Assembly: GCF_042680125.1 (NCBI RefSeq)
Contig: NZ_JBHTNY010000056.1
DNA: 46,107 nt
Strand: one strand, 5' to 3'
Origin: Robinsoniella peoriensis
GTDB lineage: Bacteria; Bacillota; Clostridia; Lachnospirales; Lachnospiraceae
Under the pieces are notes generated by a model. That model saw only the letters and a list, made by a program, of their open reading frames with translations, ran no database searches and was not told where the DNA came from. Below are positions 16,901 to 25,039 of this stretch, piece after piece (positions within the stretch are counted from its first letter, which is position 1; every line of letters starts with the position of its first letter). A program made the position numbers and the translations under genes.

Positions 16901-18385
16901 CTATCTGCATTTCACAATAAAAACGCTGCTGCCTTCCCGATCATTAATTACTGTTTCTTTTACCAGTTTAAAATAATTTTGTCTTCGCAGTGTACCCAGG
17001 AGTACCTCTCTCTCGTCGGAATACATTACAATGCATCCGTCCTCTTTTAACACCTCTGTGGATTTCGACCAGAATTTCTCGTAAAGTTTCTGCACAAATA
17101 CCCGGTCTTTTGTCTTAGATACACCCGGCATATTAGTCACAATCTCATCGAACAGATATTCATGGCGGAAATCAAAATAATCCCGGTTAATGTAATGAGC
17201 TATCATACCTGCATTTTTCGTATTTTCCTCTGCTTTTACTACCGCTTCTTCCAAAATATCAAGACCATAAATCGGATCTGCCTTAGATATTTTACTGCGT
17301 TCTATCAGCATGGTTCCTACACCGCAAAACGGATCTAATACCTGTGCCCCATCTCTTAAATATTCTTTAGAAAGTTCCATGATGAGCGCCGCATTGCAGG
17401 GAGATATAGAGGTGGGCAGCGCCTGCTTCCGATAAGCAAACCGTTTATCCTCTAAGGTATATAACTTTAACAGTGGAATAAAATCCCCTGCTTTATTCTC
17501 AATCAGACGCAGTTCTATTTCATATTCAGATGAAGAATTAATCATTTTTCTATCCAGCTGCTTTTCAAGAGATGCTGAAAATTTACGTATAAACGTTCCC
17601 TTCTTATCCAACGTCATACGGCTTTTTAACTCAACGCGAAAATAAAACGATCCCTCTTCACTATGCATTTCCTCCAAAAAAGGCAGCAGGCCTGAACGTT
17701 TCAGCTGATATGCCATTTCCTCTGGCGTTCCTTTCAGTACCGGAGCTCCTTTGACAGGAAACAGCATTTCCTGATACGTACGGATTGGCAGAATATCCGT
17801 AAGGCATTCAGTAGCAACCCGCAGTCCTCCTGCAAGCATCTTAATCTCTCCGCCTTTAATCTGGTTTTTCGTTACTTCCCTATGGTTTCGGTTTGTAAGT
17901 AAAATCACTTCCAACGCTTTATCCACTCCTGTAAACTTATGCTTTTGCGGCTTTTCATATTTCAGAATCATATTTTGCAGCAGCGCAGCTTCTTCCCTCA
18001 CATGCTTCACATTAGATTCCTCTACCGGATCATTTGTGAGTTCTGAAAGCCTTTCTTTTAACATAGGGAGGTATTCCTGATATTCATACTGTGAAATTGC
18101 TTTTAACAAATCTGCTTTTATAAAGAGTTTTTCTTCCTTTTTATATGCCTTTATCAAAACCGGCAATAAATCCTGGCATTCCAGATCCCCTATTATAAGA
18201 GCTGCATTTTTTCTTACTTTCGCATCTTCATTCTTTAAAAGTGTAACAAACACTTCAAATTCTCCTGCCAGTTCATATGCCAGTGCACGTTTAGCAAAAG
18301 GTTCTTTCATTTCCTGCCGAAGAGAAATCAAATTTTTTCTTACCTCGGTACCATCACAAATACTTTTATATAACTCTTTTATCAT
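16901..18385 (-). CDS. HEAT-like repeat / class I methyltransferase fusion, probable RNA methyltransferase
   Basis: 494 residues. Residues 1-150 form alpha-helical HEAT-type repeats (KNEDAKVRKNAALIIGDLECQDLLPVLIKAYKKEEKLFIKADLL). A middle section of about 170 residues is of unclear fold. The C-terminal domain is a Rossmann methyltransferase with DPFCGVGTMLIERSK near residue 350 (SAM site) and YGLDILEEAVVKAEENTKNAG. The arrangement resembles the RlmL/Trm11/UPF0020 methyltransferases, but the usual catalytic NPPY is replaced by NMPG near residue 418, and no obvious THUMP domain was recognised. The target is unknown. It is the last gene of the operon. Confidence 0.75.
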   Translation of the reverse strand: MIKELYKSICDGTEVRKNLISLRQEMKEPFAKRALAYELAGEFEVFVTLLKNEDAKVRKNAALIIGDLECQDLLPVLIKAYKKEEKLFIKADLLKAISQYEYQEYLPMLKERLSELTNDPVEESNVKHVREEAALLQNMILKYEKPQKHKFTGVDKALEVILLTNRNHREVTKNQIKGGEIKMLAGGLRVATECLTDILPIRTYQEMLFPVKGAPVLKGTPEEMAYQLKRSGLLPFLEEMHSEEGSFYFRVELKSRMTLDKKGTFIRKFSASLEKQLDRKMINSSSEYEIELRLIENKAGDFIPLLKLYTLEDKRFAYRKQALPTSISPCNAALIMELSKEYLRDGAQVLDPFCGVGTMLIERSKISKADPIYGLDILEEAVVKAEENTKNAGMIAHYINRDYFDFRHEYLFDEIVTNMPGVSKTKDRVFVQKLYEKFWSKSTEVLKEDGCIVMYSDEREVLLGTLRRQNYFKLVKETVINDREGSSVFIVKCR

Positions 18386-18403
18386 AAAGCTCCTTACAGG
18401 CTT

Positions 18404-18985
18404 CTAAGCCCGCTCTCTCTCATTATTCTTTTCCATGATTTTTTTACGGCTCTGTTCCAGTACAAGATCTCTTAATTTACCGGTAACCGTAAACTCTCTG
18501 GCTTCATTTACCCCATAATTCATCTGCAGCTCATACTCCAGTGGAAGCCAGGTTGATATATCTGCTTCGTTATGCTGAATAACCGCTTCCATTTTATCTA
18601 ATACATGAAATAATCTGGCCTCTTTTGACTTGTTTTCCTCCATCTCCCGGTGGAGAGCTAAAAACTCCTGCTTCCTGCCATTGTCCAGCATTTCAGCAAT
18701 ATTTCTTATTTCTGATCCTTCAACTGCTCTTGCTTCTTCTGTCTTTTCAAAACAGGGGATATCGCCTGTCACAGCCTCTCCCATATCATGAACCAGGCAC
18801 ATATGCATCACCTTTTCCATATCCAGATCAGGAAAATCATCCTGCAGCAGCCAGGCAAACATTACCAGACTAAAACAGTGCTCTGCTACACTTTCTTTTC
18901 TTCCCGACGAAGTCTCACAATGTCTGGTATTACATTTTAACTGTTCTGCAAGTTTCAGAAACTTTAATATGGATTCTGCATTCAC
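18404..18985 (-). CDS. HD-domain phosphohydrolase (YfbR-like)
   Basis: 193 residues. HD metal ligands are visible as SVAEHCFSLVMFAWLL (first His, about residues 33-48) and CLVHDMGEAVTGDIP (HD pair, about residues 67-81). The next Asp is in HVLDKMEAVIQHNEAD (about residues 125-140). The layout matches 5'-deoxynucleotidase YfbR and the related HD hydrolases acting on nucleotides. Substrate assignment is by analogy only. It starts 3 bp after the yjbQ stop and is followed at 18 bp by the methyltransferase gene, so it belongs to the same operon. Confidence 0.82.
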   Translation of the reverse strand: MNAESILKFLKLAEQLKCNTRHCETSSGRKESVAEHCFSLVMFAWLLQDDFPDLDMEKVMHMCLVHDMGEAVTGDIPCFEKTEEARAVEGSEIRNIAEMLDNGRKQEFLALHREMEENKSKEARLFHVLDKMEAVIQHNEADISTWLPLEYELQMNYGVNEAREFTVTGKLRDLVLEQSRKKIMEKNNERERA

Positions 18986-18988
18986 GGA

Positions 18989-19393
18989 TTACCCCTCCAT
19001 CACTTTTACATAATAAGACCTGTTACGGGGACCGTCAAATTCGCAAAAATAAACCGCCTGCCAGGTACCCAGTATCAGCTTGCCATTTTCCAGTATCAGC
19101 GTAGAAGATGCTCCTACTGCTGCCGATTTCATATGGGCATGGGAATTTCCTTCAAAATGGCGGTATTCTTTATCCTGCGTAGGAAATACCTTTTCATAAC
19201 CGTAAATAAAATCTGTGCAGACATCCGGATCACAGTTCTCATTAATGGTAATGCCAGCCGTTGTATGGGGACAAAAAATGACAACAATTCCATCCGTAAC
19301 CCCGCTTTTTTTTACATCCTCTTTTATGCTTCCTGTAATATCCACAAGACGCTGCCGCTGTGATATTGTTAAATTATGCTTATAGGTGCTCAT
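18989..19393 (-). CDS. YjbQ-family protein (secondary thiamine-phosphate synthase / UPF0047)
   Basis: 134 residues covering the complete family. Conserved blocks are CPHTTAGITINENCDPDV (residues ~42-59), EGNSHAHMKSAAVGAS (~83-98) and LGTWQAVYFCEFDGPRNR (~108-125), which bear the conserved His and acidic residues. E. coli YjbQ has a weak thiamine-phosphate synthase activity, but the true role of the family is uncertain. The ATG overlaps the amidase stop codon (ATGA), and the HD gene follows within 3 bp. Confidence 0.88.
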   Translation of the reverse strand: MSTYKHNLTISQRQRLVDITGSIKEDVKKSGVTDGIVVIFCPHTTAGITINENCDPDVCTDFIYGYEKVFPTQDKEYRHFEGNSHAHMKSAAVGASSTLILENGKLILGTWQAVYFCEFDGPRNRSYYVKVMEG

Positions 19394-20169
19394 TTCGTAT
19401 ACTCCTCCATATAATTTCCTACATCTGTCTTAAAAGCTTCCCACTTATCTTCATTTTCCACAAAATACTTGGGGCAGATTTTTCCCGTAACATCGTAATG
19501 CCTGATTATCTGATCCGTCCCCAGGTCGAACTTCCCGCACAGAAAAGCCACCAGCTTAACAAGAGATTCATAGGTTGCATCATTATATTTACCGCTTTCA
19601 TCCGGGTGACAGCACTCAATAGAAACGGTATCGTTATTTCTGTCATTGGAAGCATATGCCATCTCGGAAGTCGGTACACACTGAATAATTTCCCCATCCA
19701 GTCCGATAACAAAATTACTGCTCAGATAATCATTCTGAAGATCCTTGAGACTATCAAAATAATCCCTGTTTTCCTGCGCCGTGGTCATAGGATTTGCAAG
19801 ATAATGTACCACGATAGCAGTAATCTTATCAGTAGGTATCCCCGGTCTTGAATATGGATTTATATCTAACAGCTGAACATCAATATCCGGCTCCGGTATA
19901 GGATTCCCATCTTCCGTATCCTTAGCCTGCTGGTTTTCTGCAGTTGTTTCCGAAACACTGACCGGCTGAGTCTTATGGAATACCAGTTTATAACCTGCAA
20001 CAGCAAGAACAATAATAAATATTCCGGCTCCTATCACGATTGTTCTTCTCACCATCTCTTCGCGCTGCTGCTTTTGTGTTGCCTGTCCCCCTCTTGATCT
20101 CCTTTGGGACGATCTTCTTTTGCTTCTTTCAATTTTTCTGGTATATCTGCTTCTATGATTGCTTCTCAT
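19390..20169 (-). CDS. Membrane-anchored N-acetylmuramoyl-L-alanine amidase (Amidase_2/PGRP type)
   Basis: Cuts the amide bond between muramic acid and the stem peptide of peptidoglycan. From the chosen start it has 259 residues: a very basic Arg/Lys-rich tail (1-40), one transmembrane segment (~43-63), a linker, and the amidase domain. Zinc ligands fit VVHYL (first His) and RHYDVTGKICPKYF (His and Cys), and IECCHPDESG lies between. The start at 20169 is preferred because AAGTGAG lies seven bases upstream; an ATG at 20277 lacks a ribosome site and would place a 22-bp palindrome inside the coding region. First gene of the four-gene operon. Confidence 0.85.
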   Translation of the reverse strand: MRSNHRSRYTRKIERSKRRSSQRRSRGGQATQKQQREEMVRRTIVIGAGIFIIVLAVAGYKLVFHKTQPVSVSETTAENQQAKDTEDGNPIPEPDIDVQLLDINPYSRPGIPTDKITAIVVHYLANPMTTAQENRDYFDSLKDLQNDYLSSNFVIGLDGEIIQCVPTSEMAYASNDRNNDTVSIECCHPDESGKYNDATYESLVKLVAFLCGKFDLGTDQIIRHYDVTGKICPKYFVENEDKWEAFKTDVGNYMEEYTK

Positions 20170-20194
20170 TCGTATTCTCACTTGACCGCATGTA

Positions 20195-20216
20195 TATCGC
20201 AAGCCTGCCTGCGATA
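20195..20216. repeat. 22-bp palindrome (dispersed, copy A)
   Basis: Arms TATCGCAAGC and GCCTGCGATA around a 2-nt centre, one mismatch. It is nearly the same as the palindrome at 35200-35221, including the following ACTGCC. It lies in the presumed leader just upstream of the amidase ribosome site. Confidence 0.6.
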
Positions 20217-20369
20217 CTGCCATATAATAGTGTGATAGTCCTTCACACCTTTTCCAGGTTGCATTTCCGTTCTGCATAAAGTTTTCGTACTTTATTTTAA
20301 CTCTTCCAGTATACCTTGATATTGTGAAAATTTTTACAACAATATCTTAAATTTTCCTTAACACAAGAG

Positions 20370-20557
20370 TGGGAATTAATTCTCAAACACGCTCTAGAGC
20401 GTGTTTTAAAATTGCTTTCTGGCAGCTGTGCGTCACAGTTTGTGGGAGATTTGTCCCGGATGAAGGGCGCGTAGCGGGCTACGTAACCTGAATTCGGGGC
20501 AAATATGCCGCAAAGTGGGGCGTGCAGATGGCAGGAATAAATTTTCAAACACGCTCT
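20370..20557. repeat. MITE-like element with 18-bp terminal inverted repeats, plus remnant of a second copy
   Basis: Left end AGAGCGTGTTTTAAAATT (20396-20413) and right end AATTTTCAAACACGCTCT (20540-20557) are inverted repeats with one mismatch. They bound a 162-bp unit with internal foldable sequence (GTAGCGGGCTAC, and CCGGAT with AATTCGG). Bases 20370-20395 (GGAATTAATTCTCAAACACGCTCT) copy the right end again, so a second, truncated unit abuts it and creates a perfect 22-bp palindrome at 20385-20406. No transposase is encoded. Related shorter elements occur at 35351-35438, 41584-41654 and 42915-42956. Confidence 0.8.
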
Positions 20558-20562
20558 AGCAC

Positions 20563-20600
20563 AGAAAAAATAGCGCTTTCACTTAAACAGTGCGGCGCTA
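20563..20600 (-). terminator. Terminator of the small membrane protein gene at 20633
   Basis: Minus strand: TAGCGC pairs with GCGCTA, with an inner CACT/AGTG pair, followed by TTTTTTC. It lies between the gene's stop codon and the MITE-like element. Confidence 0.85.
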
Positions 20601-20632
20601 CTTTTGTCTGCCCATACAGAGCAATTCATACT

Positions 20633-21136
20633 CTACATCAGTTTTACTTTACTTGGTGCAATTCTCCGGATATCATTTAACATCACGTCATTTGGCTCAA
20701 AAAGAATCTTTTCCAATCCTTTATCAGACTGCATAATTAATGCGAAAATCTTATGATCCGGTTCACCTGAAGAAAAATCAACTAATTTAATACTATTATT
20801 CTGATTGTAATAATCCAGTTCATGAGAATTTACGGGTGCCATAAGTACCATCTTTTCCAGATCCAGGCTGCGGGCTCTCTTTCTTTTTGTCTTCGACATA
20901 ATCCTGTCCACATCCAGTTCTCCATTTACATACAGGTACTCAAATTCCAGGTCAAATCTTGGAATCAGGAAATAATCCGCAACACCTATGGCAATCAAAG
21001 CGATTAATCCGAAGGGAGTAACAAACAGCCCTACAAATGCGATCAAAACGGTAGCAACAATCAAAAGCACTTTCTTTACCTGGTCTGATACCGGTGTTTT
21101 CCTCTTAACAATTAACTCTGTGTACAAATCACTCAT
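20633..21136 (-). CDS. Small membrane protein (DUF6106-like), function unknown
   Basis: 167 residues. After MSDLYTELIVKRKTPVSDQVKK come two closely spaced hydrophobic segments (~22-63), then a soluble domain with LEFEYLYVNGELDVDRIMSKTKRKRARSLDLEKMV and LVDFSSGEPDHKIFALIM. It resembles small membrane proteins of Lachnospiraceae that I remember as DUF6106; the soluble part looks like a PH-like or bacterial scaffold fold, which is inference. Strong AGGAGG lies six bases before the ATG. It is followed by its own terminator and preceded by a second membrane protein gene about 85 bp upstream. Confidence 0.8.
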   Translation of the reverse strand: MSDLYTELIVKRKTPVSDQVKKVLLIVATVLIAFVGLFVTPFGLIALIAIGVADYFLIPRFDLEFEYLYVNGELDVDRIMSKTKRKRARSLDLEKMVLMAPVNSHELDYYNQNNSIKLVDFSSGEPDHKIFALIMQSDKGLEKILFEPNDVMLNDIRRIAPSKVKLM

Positions 21137-21221
21137 GTTCTTCCTCCTAAATTAGCAATACTTGTATTCTTTTATTATAAAGCCATTCGCTGAAATAATA
21201 AAGTATTTCTTCTCTTTTTCC

Positions 21222-21899
21222 TTAATTTGATCCAAAAAGATAATTTACATATTTTGCAGAAGTTTCTGTTCGTTCAGAACTTGCTACCGGACAGAGAATG
21301 ACCGGACTGTAACTTGCCATCTGTGAATCCTTGATCAATTTGCTGTCTTCAATACGGAGTCCACACGTATATTCCGTCCCTGTATCATTATCTTTGCCAG
21401 TCATAAGGTAATCCTTATATTTTTCATAATCAGCCTCCGAAAGAATTCCTTTCCAGTCCTGGAATGCCCCGGCACCTGCATAATACTCAAATAAATCTTC
21501 CGGTACAATCATAAGATCCAGATCTCCCGTCGACATAACCGCCATGACTTTTGTAATACTGCTGACCGTCATCTGATCCTGCTGGTCCAGATTAATCATT
21601 GCAGATGCATCAAAGGTAACCTGCTCTCCTGTTTCCTCAAAGCCCGCTGCCTTTACAAAACCATCCGTAAGCGGTGAACCTTCCGTATCCACCATGTTCG
21701 TATTCAGTGCCATGACATACAGACCGGTTTTGATCTGTTTCCCCTTATAGATATCTACACCAAGCCAGACAATAACAACAATTATTGCAAGAATAACCAG
21801 CACAAACTTGTAATAATCCCAGAAATACTGTAATTTCCCTTTAAATGTCATGTCTTTTAACTTTGCTTTTTCCTCTGTTGCCTTCTCCTTAAATGACAT
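21222..21899 (-). CDS. Single-pass membrane protein with large extracytoplasmic domain, function unknown
   Basis: 225 residues: a charged, helical cytoplasmic start (MSFKEKATEEKAKLKDMTFKG), one transmembrane segment (about residues 34-53), then an extracytoplasmic domain of about 170 residues without a family I recognise. The pattern VMAVMSTGDLDLMIVPEDLFEYYAGAGAFQDW looks like part of a solute-binding-protein fold, so it may be a tethered binding domain; this is speculative. It is read in the same direction as the DUF6106-like gene and lies behind the groEL terminator. Confidence 0.75.
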   Translation of the reverse strand: MSFKEKATEEKAKLKDMTFKGKLQYFWDYYKFVLVILAIIVVIVWLGVDIYKGKQIKTGLYVMALNTNMVDTEGSPLTDGFVKAAGFEETGEQVTFDASAMINLDQQDQMTVSSITKVMAVMSTGDLDLMIVPEDLFEYYAGAGAFQDWKGILSEADYEKYKDYLMTGKDNDTGTEYTCGLRIEDSKLIKDSQMASYSPVILCPVASSERTETSAKYVNYLFGSN

Positions 21900-21951
21900 C
21901 TTCTGATTTTGCTCCTTTTTCGTTTGTTTACCAACTAGTTTAACATAAATA

Positions 21952-21978
21952 AGGACGAACGTCTATCTCGTTCGTCCT
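21952..21978. terminator. Terminator downstream of groEL
   Basis: Perfect 10-bp stem AGGACGAACG / CGTTCGTCCT with a 7-nt loop. The minus-strand reading is followed by TATTTATG, and the plus-strand reading by CACTTTTTG. It separates groEL from the next minus-strand gene. Confidence 0.8.
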
Positions 21979-22028
21979 CACTTTTTGTAAAATTTCTCTA
22001 AAAAATATTAAACTGAAGTTACCAGATA

Positions 22029-23651
22029 TTACATCATGCCCATTCCAGGATTTCCTGCCGGCATAGCTGGAGCATCTTCTTTAATATTTGCAACACAGGA
22101 TTCTGTTGTAAGGAAAGTACTTGCAACGCTGGTTGCATTCTGCAGAGCGCTTCTTGTAACCTTTACAGGATCAAGGATTCCAGCTTCCACCATGTCTACA
22201 TATGCTTCTTTTGCTGCATCAAATCCAATACCAACTTCGGATTCTTTAATCTTGTTGATAACTACAGATCCTTCTAATCCTGCATTTGCAACAATGTGGA
22301 ACAGAGGGGATTCCAGAGCTTTTAAGATTACTTTTGCACCGGTTTTAACATCGCCTTCCAGAGTTCCTACTAATGTTTCTACTTCTTTTGCTGCATGGAT
22401 ATAAGCAGATCCGCCGCCTGCGATGATTCCTTCTTCAACTGCAGCTCTGGTTGCATTTAATGCATCTTCCATACGCAGTTTAGCTTCTTTCATTTCTGTT
22501 TCGGTAGCTGCTCCTACACGGATAACTGCAACTCCGCCTGCCAGTTTTGCAAGTCTTTCCTGTAATTTTTCTCTGTCAAAATCAGATGTTGTCTCTTCGA
22601 TCATTGCTTTGATCTGGGACACTCTGTTGTCGATTGTATCTTTATCTCCGTATCCGTCAACAATGATTGTATTTTCTTTTTGAACTTTTACGGATTTCGC
22701 ACGTCCAAGCTGTTCCATTGTAGTTTCTTTTAAGTCTAAGCCCAGTTCATCAGAAATTACCTGTCCGCCGGTTAAAATAGCGATATCTTCTAACATTGCT
22801 TTTCTTCTGTCGCCATAACCCGGAGCTTTTACGCCTACTACCTGGAATGTTCCTCTTAATTTATTAACAATTAAGGTTGTAAGTGCTTCGCCTTCGATGT
22901 CTTCTGCGATGATTAAAAGTTTTTTGCCGGACTGTACGATCTGCTCTAATAATGGAAGGATTTCCTGGATGTTGGAGATCTTCTTATCTGTGATTAAAAT
23001 ATATGGATCATCCAGATTCGCTTCCATTTTTTCCATATCAGTTGCCATGTATGCAGAGATATATCCTCTGTCAAACTGCATACCTTCTACAAGGTCTAAT
23101 TCTGTCATCATCGTTTTTGATTCTTCGATTGTGATAACTCCGTCGTTTGAAACTTTTTCCATAGCATCTGCTACCATGTTTCCAACTTCATCATCACCAG
23201 CGGAGATAGCTGCAACTTTAGCGATCTGGCCTTTTCCGTTTACTTTACGGCTCATAGCTGCGATAGAATCTACTGCAGTCTGGGTTGCTTTTTTCATACC
23301 TTTTCTGAGTTCAATTGGGTTTGCTCCTGCTGCCAGGTTCTTCATTCCTTCATGAATCATTGCCTGTGCCAATACTGTTGCTGTCGTAGTACCATCACCA
23401 GCCACATCATTTGTCTTTGTAGCAACTTCCTTAACCAACTGTGCGCCCATGTTTTCAAATGCATCTTCTAATTCGATTTCTTTTGCAATTGTAACACCAT
23501 CGTTTGTGATAAGCGGAGTACCGAATTGTTTGTCAAGTACAACGTTTCTTCCTTTCGGTCCTAATGTTACTCTTACTGTATTTGCTAATTTGTCTACACC
23601 AGCTTCTAATGCTGTTCTTGCATCAATGCCGTATTTAATTTCCTTTGCCAT
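22029..23651 (-). CDS. groEL: Chaperonin GroEL (60 kDa)
   Basis: Cytoplasmic ATP-driven folding chamber working with GroES. The 540 residues are standard. The N-terminal MAKEIKYGIDARTALEAGVDKL, nucleotide loop VAGDGTTTATVLAQ (~residues 84-97), the invariant Asp in AISAGDDEVG, and the C-terminal Gly/Met tail ending PGMGMM are all present. It starts 30 bp behind groES in one operon and carries AAGGAGG before the ATG. Control by HrcA is expected because the operon has a CIRCE element. Confidence 0.99.
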   Translation of the reverse strand: MAKEIKYGIDARTALEAGVDKLANTVRVTLGPKGRNVVLDKQFGTPLITNDGVTIAKEIELEDAFENMGAQLVKEVATKTNDVAGDGTTTATVLAQAMIHEGMKNLAAGANPIELRKGMKKATQTAVDSIAAMSRKVNGKGQIAKVAAISAGDDEVGNMVADAMEKVSNDGVITIEESKTMMTELDLVEGMQFDRGYISAYMATDMEKMEANLDDPYILITDKKISNIQEILPLLEQIVQSGKKLLIIAEDIEGEALTTLIVNKLRGTFQVVGVKAPGYGDRRKAMLEDIAILTGGQVISDELGLDLKETTMEQLGRAKSVKVQKENTIIVDGYGDKDTIDNRVSQIKAMIEETTSDFDREKLQERLAKLAGGVAVIRVGAATETEMKEAKLRMEDALNATRAAVEEGIIAGGGSAYIHAAKEVETLVGTLEGDVKTGAKVILKALESPLFHIVANAGLEGSVVINKIKESEVGIGFDAAKEAYVDMVEAGILDPVKVTRSALQNATSVASTFLTTESCVANIKEDAPAMPAGNPGMGMM

Positions 23652-23681
23652 GTCTTATTTCCTCCTTGAAATTTCCACGTA

Positions 23682-23966
23682 TTATTCTACGATTGCTAAA
23701 ATGTCATTTTGTTTTACAATGATAAATTCTTCGTCTTCTAATTTCACTTCGTTGCCTGCGTATTTGGAGTAGATAACCTTATCTCCAACTTTAACCTGCA
23801 TGGTAACTTCTTTACCATCAATATTTCCGCCAGGTCCTACAGCAACTACTTCTGCTTCCTGTGGTTTTTCCTGAGTTTTTCCGGCCAGGATAATTCCTGA
23901 TTTTGTTGTTTCTTCAGCTTCAAACTGTTTCAATACGACTCTGTCGCCTAATGGTACTAATTTCAT
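23682..23966 (-). CDS. groES: Co-chaperonin GroES (10 kDa)
   Basis: 94 residues, full length. MKLVPLGDRVVLKQ at the start, the mobile loop ETTKSGIILAGKTQEKPQEAEVVAVGPG that docks to GroEL, and KVGDKVIYSKYAGNEVKLEDEEFIIVKQNDILAIVE at the end are diagnostic. First gene of groES-groEL, directly behind CIRCE and promoter. Confidence 0.98.
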   Translation of the reverse strand: MKLVPLGDRVVLKQFEAEETTKSGIILAGKTQEKPQEAEVVAVGPGGNIDGKEVTMQVKVGDKVIYSKYAGNEVKLEDEEFIIVKQNDILAIVE

Positions 23967-24003
23967 TCTATATTCCTCCTTAAATAATTTAAATTTTCTT
24001 TTA

Positions 24004-24030
24004 CTAGCACTCGCTTTGATTGAGTGCTAA
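24004..24030. promoter_or_regulatory. CIRCE operator (HrcA binding site)
   Basis: CTAGCACTC - 9 nt - GAGTGCTAA, eight of nine positions of the consensus TTAGCACTC arm and a perfect second arm. It sits between the promoter and groES, in the transcribed leader, where HrcA represses heat-shock genes. The hrcA gene itself is not in this window. Confidence 0.97.
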
Positions 24031-24041
24031 CCGTTAGTCAT

Positions 24042-24070
24042 ATATTAGTTAAATTACTCCATTTGTGCAA
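24042..24070 (-). promoter_or_regulatory. Promoter of groES-groEL
   Basis: Minus strand: -35 TTGCAC (plus 24065-24070), 17-bp spacer, -10 TAATAT (plus 24042-24047). Transcription would start just before the CIRCE element. The upstream 24071-24233 stretch is AT-rich with no recognised feature. Confidence 0.8.
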
Positions 24071-24233
24071 CTGTACGATTTCGTTCTATATACTTTTAAT
24101 CTCTTTATAACTTTTATTTTCTCTTATATACTCTTATTTTCTTACTTTTTATGTTTTTATATTTTTTTTATAAAATATATGATTCCTTTATTTATGGTAA
24201 CTATTCCCGGACAAATTCCCGTAAAATAACATA

Positions 24234-24264
24234 AGGTGTGACATTTCATAAACATGCCACACCT
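24234..24264 (-). terminator. Hairpin behind the membrane protein gene at 24290
   Basis: AGGTGTG (24234-24240) and CACACCT (24258-24264) pair perfectly; inner ACAT/ATG pairs extend the stem. The minus-strand reading continues TATGTTATTTT. Likely the end of the DUF4489-like cluster transcript. Confidence 0.65.
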
Positions 24265-24289
24265 CTAACCGGTACGAAAATTCCCCATA

Positions 24290-25039
24290 TTAATAAACAC
24301 AGCTTTTAATCTCATTTATCAGCGTATCCAGACCCAGATCATTGCAGTCGTTAATCAGCCCCGAAATAATAAACTGCTCAAAAGACTTTTTCATTTTTTC
24401 TCTGTCGTTTACTTCTGCTACCTGGATGGTATTTTCTATTAATTTAATATTTTCTTCGTTCATCTCATTTTTATGTTCACAGTTAGAAAGCAGCTGATTG
24501 AGTTCTGTTACCAGTGGGCCTTTGTTTTCGTGTGGTATACTCAATTTATGGGGAGGCTCCGCTATCTCTTCTGCTTCCACGGTTTCTTTCACTTTTAATT
24601 CTTCCATGATCTTCCCTTCACCTGATAACTCTATATGATACATCGTTGTATCATCATTCTCTGCAATAAGACGAATTAATAACTCATAGATTTTACTGTT
24701 AAATAAACTGTTCTCAGAATAAAAACTATATATTTCTCCGCTAATCAGCCCCAAATGAACGCCTTTACGGTTTTTAACGTTGTGAAACCAGACCATCCAT
24801 GCCGATGTGCCTATAACAAGTACGGTAAGCATAAGAATCGTGCAGATAAGCCGGTAACTTGCGAGTGAAATAAAGATGCCTAATAATACATAAAGTACCG
24901 GTAATTTTTCTTCCGTTAATGTACCTTTCCACAGATGTGCTGTATACGATAATTGAACCATATGGTTATCCCATTTCATGGTTCCGCCATCAATATCTAT
25001 TGTAGCATTTTCAACTATATTATTAATCTGCCTGGCCAT
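24290..25039 (-). CDS. Membrane protein coupled to the DUF4489-like genes, function unknown
   Basis: 249 residues. An N-terminal domain of about 45 residues (NATIDIDGGTMKWDNHMVQLSY), two hydrophobic segments (~47-63 and ~67-85), then a soluble domain with GLISGEIYSFYSENSLFNSKIYELLIRLIAEN. An acidic C-terminal part completes it. The first two thirds resemble the DUF6232 pattern (PH-like plus two membrane segments), a tentative assignment. Its ATG lies 17 bases inside the end of the upstream gene, with GGAG six bases before it, so the two are translationally coupled. Confidence 0.7.
   Translation of the reverse strand: MARQINNIVENATIDIDGGTMKWDNHMVQLSYTAHLWKGTLTEEKLPVLYVLLGIFISLASYRLICTILMLTVLVIGTSAWMVWFHNVKNRKGVHLGLISGEIYSFYSENSLFNSKIYELLIRLIAENDDTTMYHIELSGEGKIMEELKVKETVEAEEIAEPPHKLSIPHENKGPLVTELNQLLSNCEHKNEMNEENIKLIENTIQVAEVNDREKMKKSFEQFIISGLINDCNDLGLDTLINEIKSCVY

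Noticed and set aside
20297..20548. 83-codon minus-strand frame inside the MITE-like element
   Set aside because: It consists of the repeat itself (inverted ends and foldable interior), without a ribosome site or a domain.
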